A DNA stretch of 64,000 nt, taken from Cheilinus undulatus. Its lineage: Eukaryota > Chordata > Actinopteri > Labriformes > Labridae. The stretch is from assembly GCF_018320785.1 (NCBI RefSeq), contig NC_054869.1, positions 17,122,698-17,186,697 of the forward strand, written 5' to 3'. The position numbers were made by a program, and so were the translations under genes. Shown here piece after piece: positions 60,850 through 64,000 of the stretch; within the stretch, counting starts at the first letter, position 1; the number at the start of each line of letters is the position of its first letter. Below the pieces are notes generated by a model that was not told the DNA's origin, did no database searches, and was given only the letters and a program-made list of their open reading frames with translations.

Positions 60850-63280
60850 GGTATGGAGTATGTATAAGAATACCGTGTGTGATGTAAGCTACCTTTTCTA
60901 ATAAAATAATGTCTGTAAAACGCCCTATTCTCTATGAAAACATGCGTTATTTCGTCTGAATGACTGTATTGTAAATTGATAAGAAATGAACTTGAATCTG
61001 AACCTCTGGTCTTTTGTAACCTCTGTCCTAGGGGTGTCCAAACTGCGGCCTGTGGGCCAAATGCAGCCACTGCTTCATTGTGAATTAGTCTGCTGCGAAT
61101 TATCAAAATAAAATGTCACAAAACAGCTTGCATTGGTGCATGGAGCTTGTCTTGTATGGTACTTCTTAATTTTTGGTACTAGGTGGCACTGCTGTGTTAT
61201 TCTGTAAACAAACATTTTGACAAGAACAAAATAATATGCTTTTAATGACCAATTTGAGACTTTAAAATGGTAACATACTGATAATCAAATAATACCGATG
61301 TCTTGATTTATTATGCCAGAGGGTATGAAAAACAAAAGTTGACGGTAGCCAATAGTAGCATGAATTGGGCTCATATGGTCTACTCCATCTTATCATTGAA
61401 TTTACAAAATATATTGCGGATCATTTTTAAGCACCAACTCTTCAATGGAGTTCATAACATTTTGGTAACTTCTTAACCTTGCAATGCAGATGGATTTGCT
61501 AGACTCTGTGTCTGTCATCAGGTAAATCCATCTTGCAACACTCCAATCTATAACGTTTATACCAGACCTGAAAACAGTTCTGACCAATCAGTGCCATTTG
61601 AGGAGAATCAGCCTTTAGCTACAGGCAGGGTTTAGTTGTACTGGAAGCTGAAAGCAATGGCCGCCACCAGTGTAGCAATTAGCTTGGATGTAGCTATAAT
61701 AGCTGCAGTTTTATCAAAACTGGACATCTCTTTAAAGAGCAACACTGAAAGCTTTTCATGATTGAAAATACTGTATATTTTCACTCTTCTCTTGATTTGA
61801 TTCAGCATGAATTTGTGATCATTACATGTTTGGTTAAATTGTATAGCTTGTGTATACAATGACGTCTACTACTGTACTGAAAACTTCTCTTGGTAGAGAA
61901 GATGTTGTCGCATGTCTCCAGATAGTTTTTGGCATGAATTTTAGCCACTGACAAGCTATGCTTTTCATAAACTACGGCAGTGCTAGCCTTCACAGCTTAG
62001 GTTAGAACTGGAGCTGCTGTGTCATCTACCATCTACGGGACATCTTGTCTTGTCGCTCTGATTGCTTCGTCATTAATGTGACACGTGGAATGTTTGTCCA
62101 ATGTGAAATATATCCATGCAATGCATAAGAAAAAGTCTGTCTGAGGTGTCAGGTTAGCAATTTTGTACACTTTGTAGGCTTCTTGTTCTCATCCTGACCA
62201 GGAGAGGATCCAGCTGTAGCCAGGGGCAAACAAGCCCCTCCTTGAAATGTGATGACCAATCCAATAAAGCATTTATTACCATGTATTACAGTTTTATTTT
62301 AAGTTTGGTTGATTCTGTTCCATCTTGGAGGAGAGAGAAAACGTTTGAGTCTACCAGCTGCTAAAATGTTTGGATGGTATTGCAGAAGTGATGTGTTCGT
62401 TATACTTCCAGTTTTGAACGAAGTCCAGAAGCGGGCTGCTTCACTTTAAAAAGATGTTTGTTTGGGGGGCTAAAGCTTAAGCTACGGCCACACCGCCCTG
62501 ACATGCCCAGTTTCATCCAATCCTCAAAGCAAAGCAGGGGGCCTGATTAGTAGTTGGATGGTAGACCTCCTGGAAATACCAGCTACTGGAGGTCATTGGT
62601 CCCCTCACTTCTCTTTGTAGTCAACAGAGGGTGCTGCTGCTTCACTGGACACATCGTGAGAGCAGTTTCTTTTAGCTTTTTTGGCAGCACTGATCAGTTT
62701 TTATGCCGATGCAATTGATACTTGATTTAATCAGTTAGTGACTAATGAAGGGTCAATAAGTGGTTATTGAGGGATCAATAAGTGAATAACAGATGATGAA
62801 TAAGTGGTAAAGCAACGGCTAGTTACTCATTCATTCTTCATTTTATCCCTAGTATACCAAAATGTTTCTCCATCAACAGTTGATGGGAACACACTGCCTT
62901 TATGTTATGGTGATAAAGACATATTCAGAGATCCTCAAATTCAGCCAGATTCAAGATTGTGATTACAGGCAACCAGATCTTTAAATTGACGTTTTTTTAA
63001 CACTCCTGATCCCATCCCATCTTAAGCAGATTTGAACCTGCAAGTATTTGTTGGAAGACCAGGTGCTGCAATCTCTGTCATTTCTCTTCACAGTTAGCAG
63101 GGGATGCTGCTGTTTCCTCGCCTGAAGCTGCTTTCAAAATATTGTTTGTAAATTTGCTAAACTAGCACTAATACTGCTCAACATGTGATCAGATGGAAAA
63201 ATAGAAGTCAAAAAGAGGTCTTGTTGCCAGGATCCTTCACCTTTATAGTGCCTTCCTTAGAGGTTAGCCTAAATTCTTTC
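60850..63280. other. Gene-poor flank with degraded repeats
   Basis: No gene recognised. The GGGGTGTCCAAACTGCGGCC text at about 61032 is a common dispersed-repeat head in vertebrates. The remainder has only short open frames in both strands without splice support. Confidence 0.45.
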
Positions 63281-64000
63281 TACACTCATTGGCCACTTTA
63301 TTAGGTACACCTTGCTTGTGCCAGGTTGGACTCCCTTTTGCCGTCAAAAATGTCTTAATGCTTCATGGCATAGTTTCAACAAGGTGTTATAAACATTCCT
63401 CAGAGATTTTGACATGATCGCATCATGCAGTTGATGCAGATTTGTGTGCTATACATCCATGATCCGAATCTCCCGTTCCACCCAGAGGTGCTCTGTTAGA
63501 TTGAGATCTGGCATAAATGGAGGCCATTGGAGTACAGTGAACTCATTTCCATGTTCAAGAAACCAGTTTGAGATGATTTGAGCTTTGGGACATGGTGAAT
63601 TATCCTGCTGGAAAGTAGTCATCAGAAAATGGGTACACTGTGGTCATAAAGGGATGGACATGGTCAGCAGGTATGGCTGTGGCATGGAAAAAATGCTCAG
63701 GTGGTACTTAGGGGCCCAAAATGTGCCAAGATAATATCCCCCACACCACCAGCAGCAGCCTGAACTGTTGATACAAGGCAGGATGTCACGTTGTTCTGAC
63801 CCTACCATCTGAATGTCGCAGCTGAAATCGAGATCCATCAGACCAGGGAACGGGTTTCCAATCTTCTACTTTCCAATTTTGGAGAGCCAGTGTGAATTGT
63901 ACCCTCACTTTCCTGTTCTTAGCTGAAAGGATTGGCACTGGGTGGTCTTCTGCTGCTGTAGCCCATCTGCTTTAAGGTGTGACGTGTTTTGCACATGGAT
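63281..64000 (-). mobile_element. Tc1/mariner element with DD36E spacing, cut by the window edge
   Basis: Begins with an inverted-repeat-like end, TACACTCATTGGCCACTTTA, then TTAGGTACACC. The minus strand encodes decayed transposase: FQQDNSPCPKAQIISNWF near 63600-63550, WPPFMPDLNLTEHLW near 63530-63485, and MVGSEQRDILPC near 63810. Thirty-six residues separate the second Asp from the Glu. Stops and frame changes break it. The other end lies beyond 64000. Confidence 0.85.

Overview
This is vertebrate nuclear DNA, almost certainly from a ray-finned (teleost) fish. Genes are split into short exons with GT-AG introns. The proteins are closest in character to vertebrate families. The spaces between exons carry fish-type repeats: Tc1/mariner and hAT DNA elements, an L2-like LINE, tRNA-derived SINEs and simple repeats. 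There are no bacterial operons, CRISPR arrays or rRNA genes.

Layout. (1) Positions 1-9817, plus strand: the 3' half of NPC1L1 (eleven exons, upstream part outside the window), with a 3' UTR to about 10.77 kb. (2) Positions 11683-12849, minus strand: a candidate three-exon gene for a small protein (91 or 141 residues) that I do not recognise; its splice sites and phases fit. (3) Positions 16240-48305, minus strand: a complete RICTOR gene, 37 coding exons joined in one open frame of 1726 residues. (4) Positions 49966-54627, minus strand: a 13-exon gene for a 456-residue tyrosine-motif adaptor, best read as a FYB/ADAP relative without visible SH3 domains. (5) Positions 57217-60747, minus strand: an 11-exon C5orf34 homologue of 527 residues. 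From memory, RICTOR and FYB1 are neighbours on human chromosome 5p13, and C5orf34 lies on the same arm, so part of the order looks like conserved synteny.

Mobile DNA fills much of the rest. Two hAT-type elements have perfect 8-bp target duplications (3445-4928, 18263-18958) and a third has 7 of 8 (13489-13894). A Tc1 copy with DD37E spacing (30082-31351) sits inside an older repeat that has a second copy at about 55.9 kb. Two inverted copies of a Tc1-derived MITE lie at 8012-8561 and 14050-14594. A Tc1 relic separates RICTOR from the FYB-like gene, and another Tc1-type element (DD36E spacing) runs off the right edge.

The genes do not form a functional unit. NPC1L1 is a sterol transporter, RICTOR is the defining mTORC2 subunit, the FYB-like protein is a probable immune-cell adaptor, and C5orf34 has no settled function. 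I found no convincing new biological system. The most novel items are the unrecognised small gene, the SH3-less FYB-like gene built from micro-exons, and the C5orf34 stop codon that abuts its polyadenylation signal.
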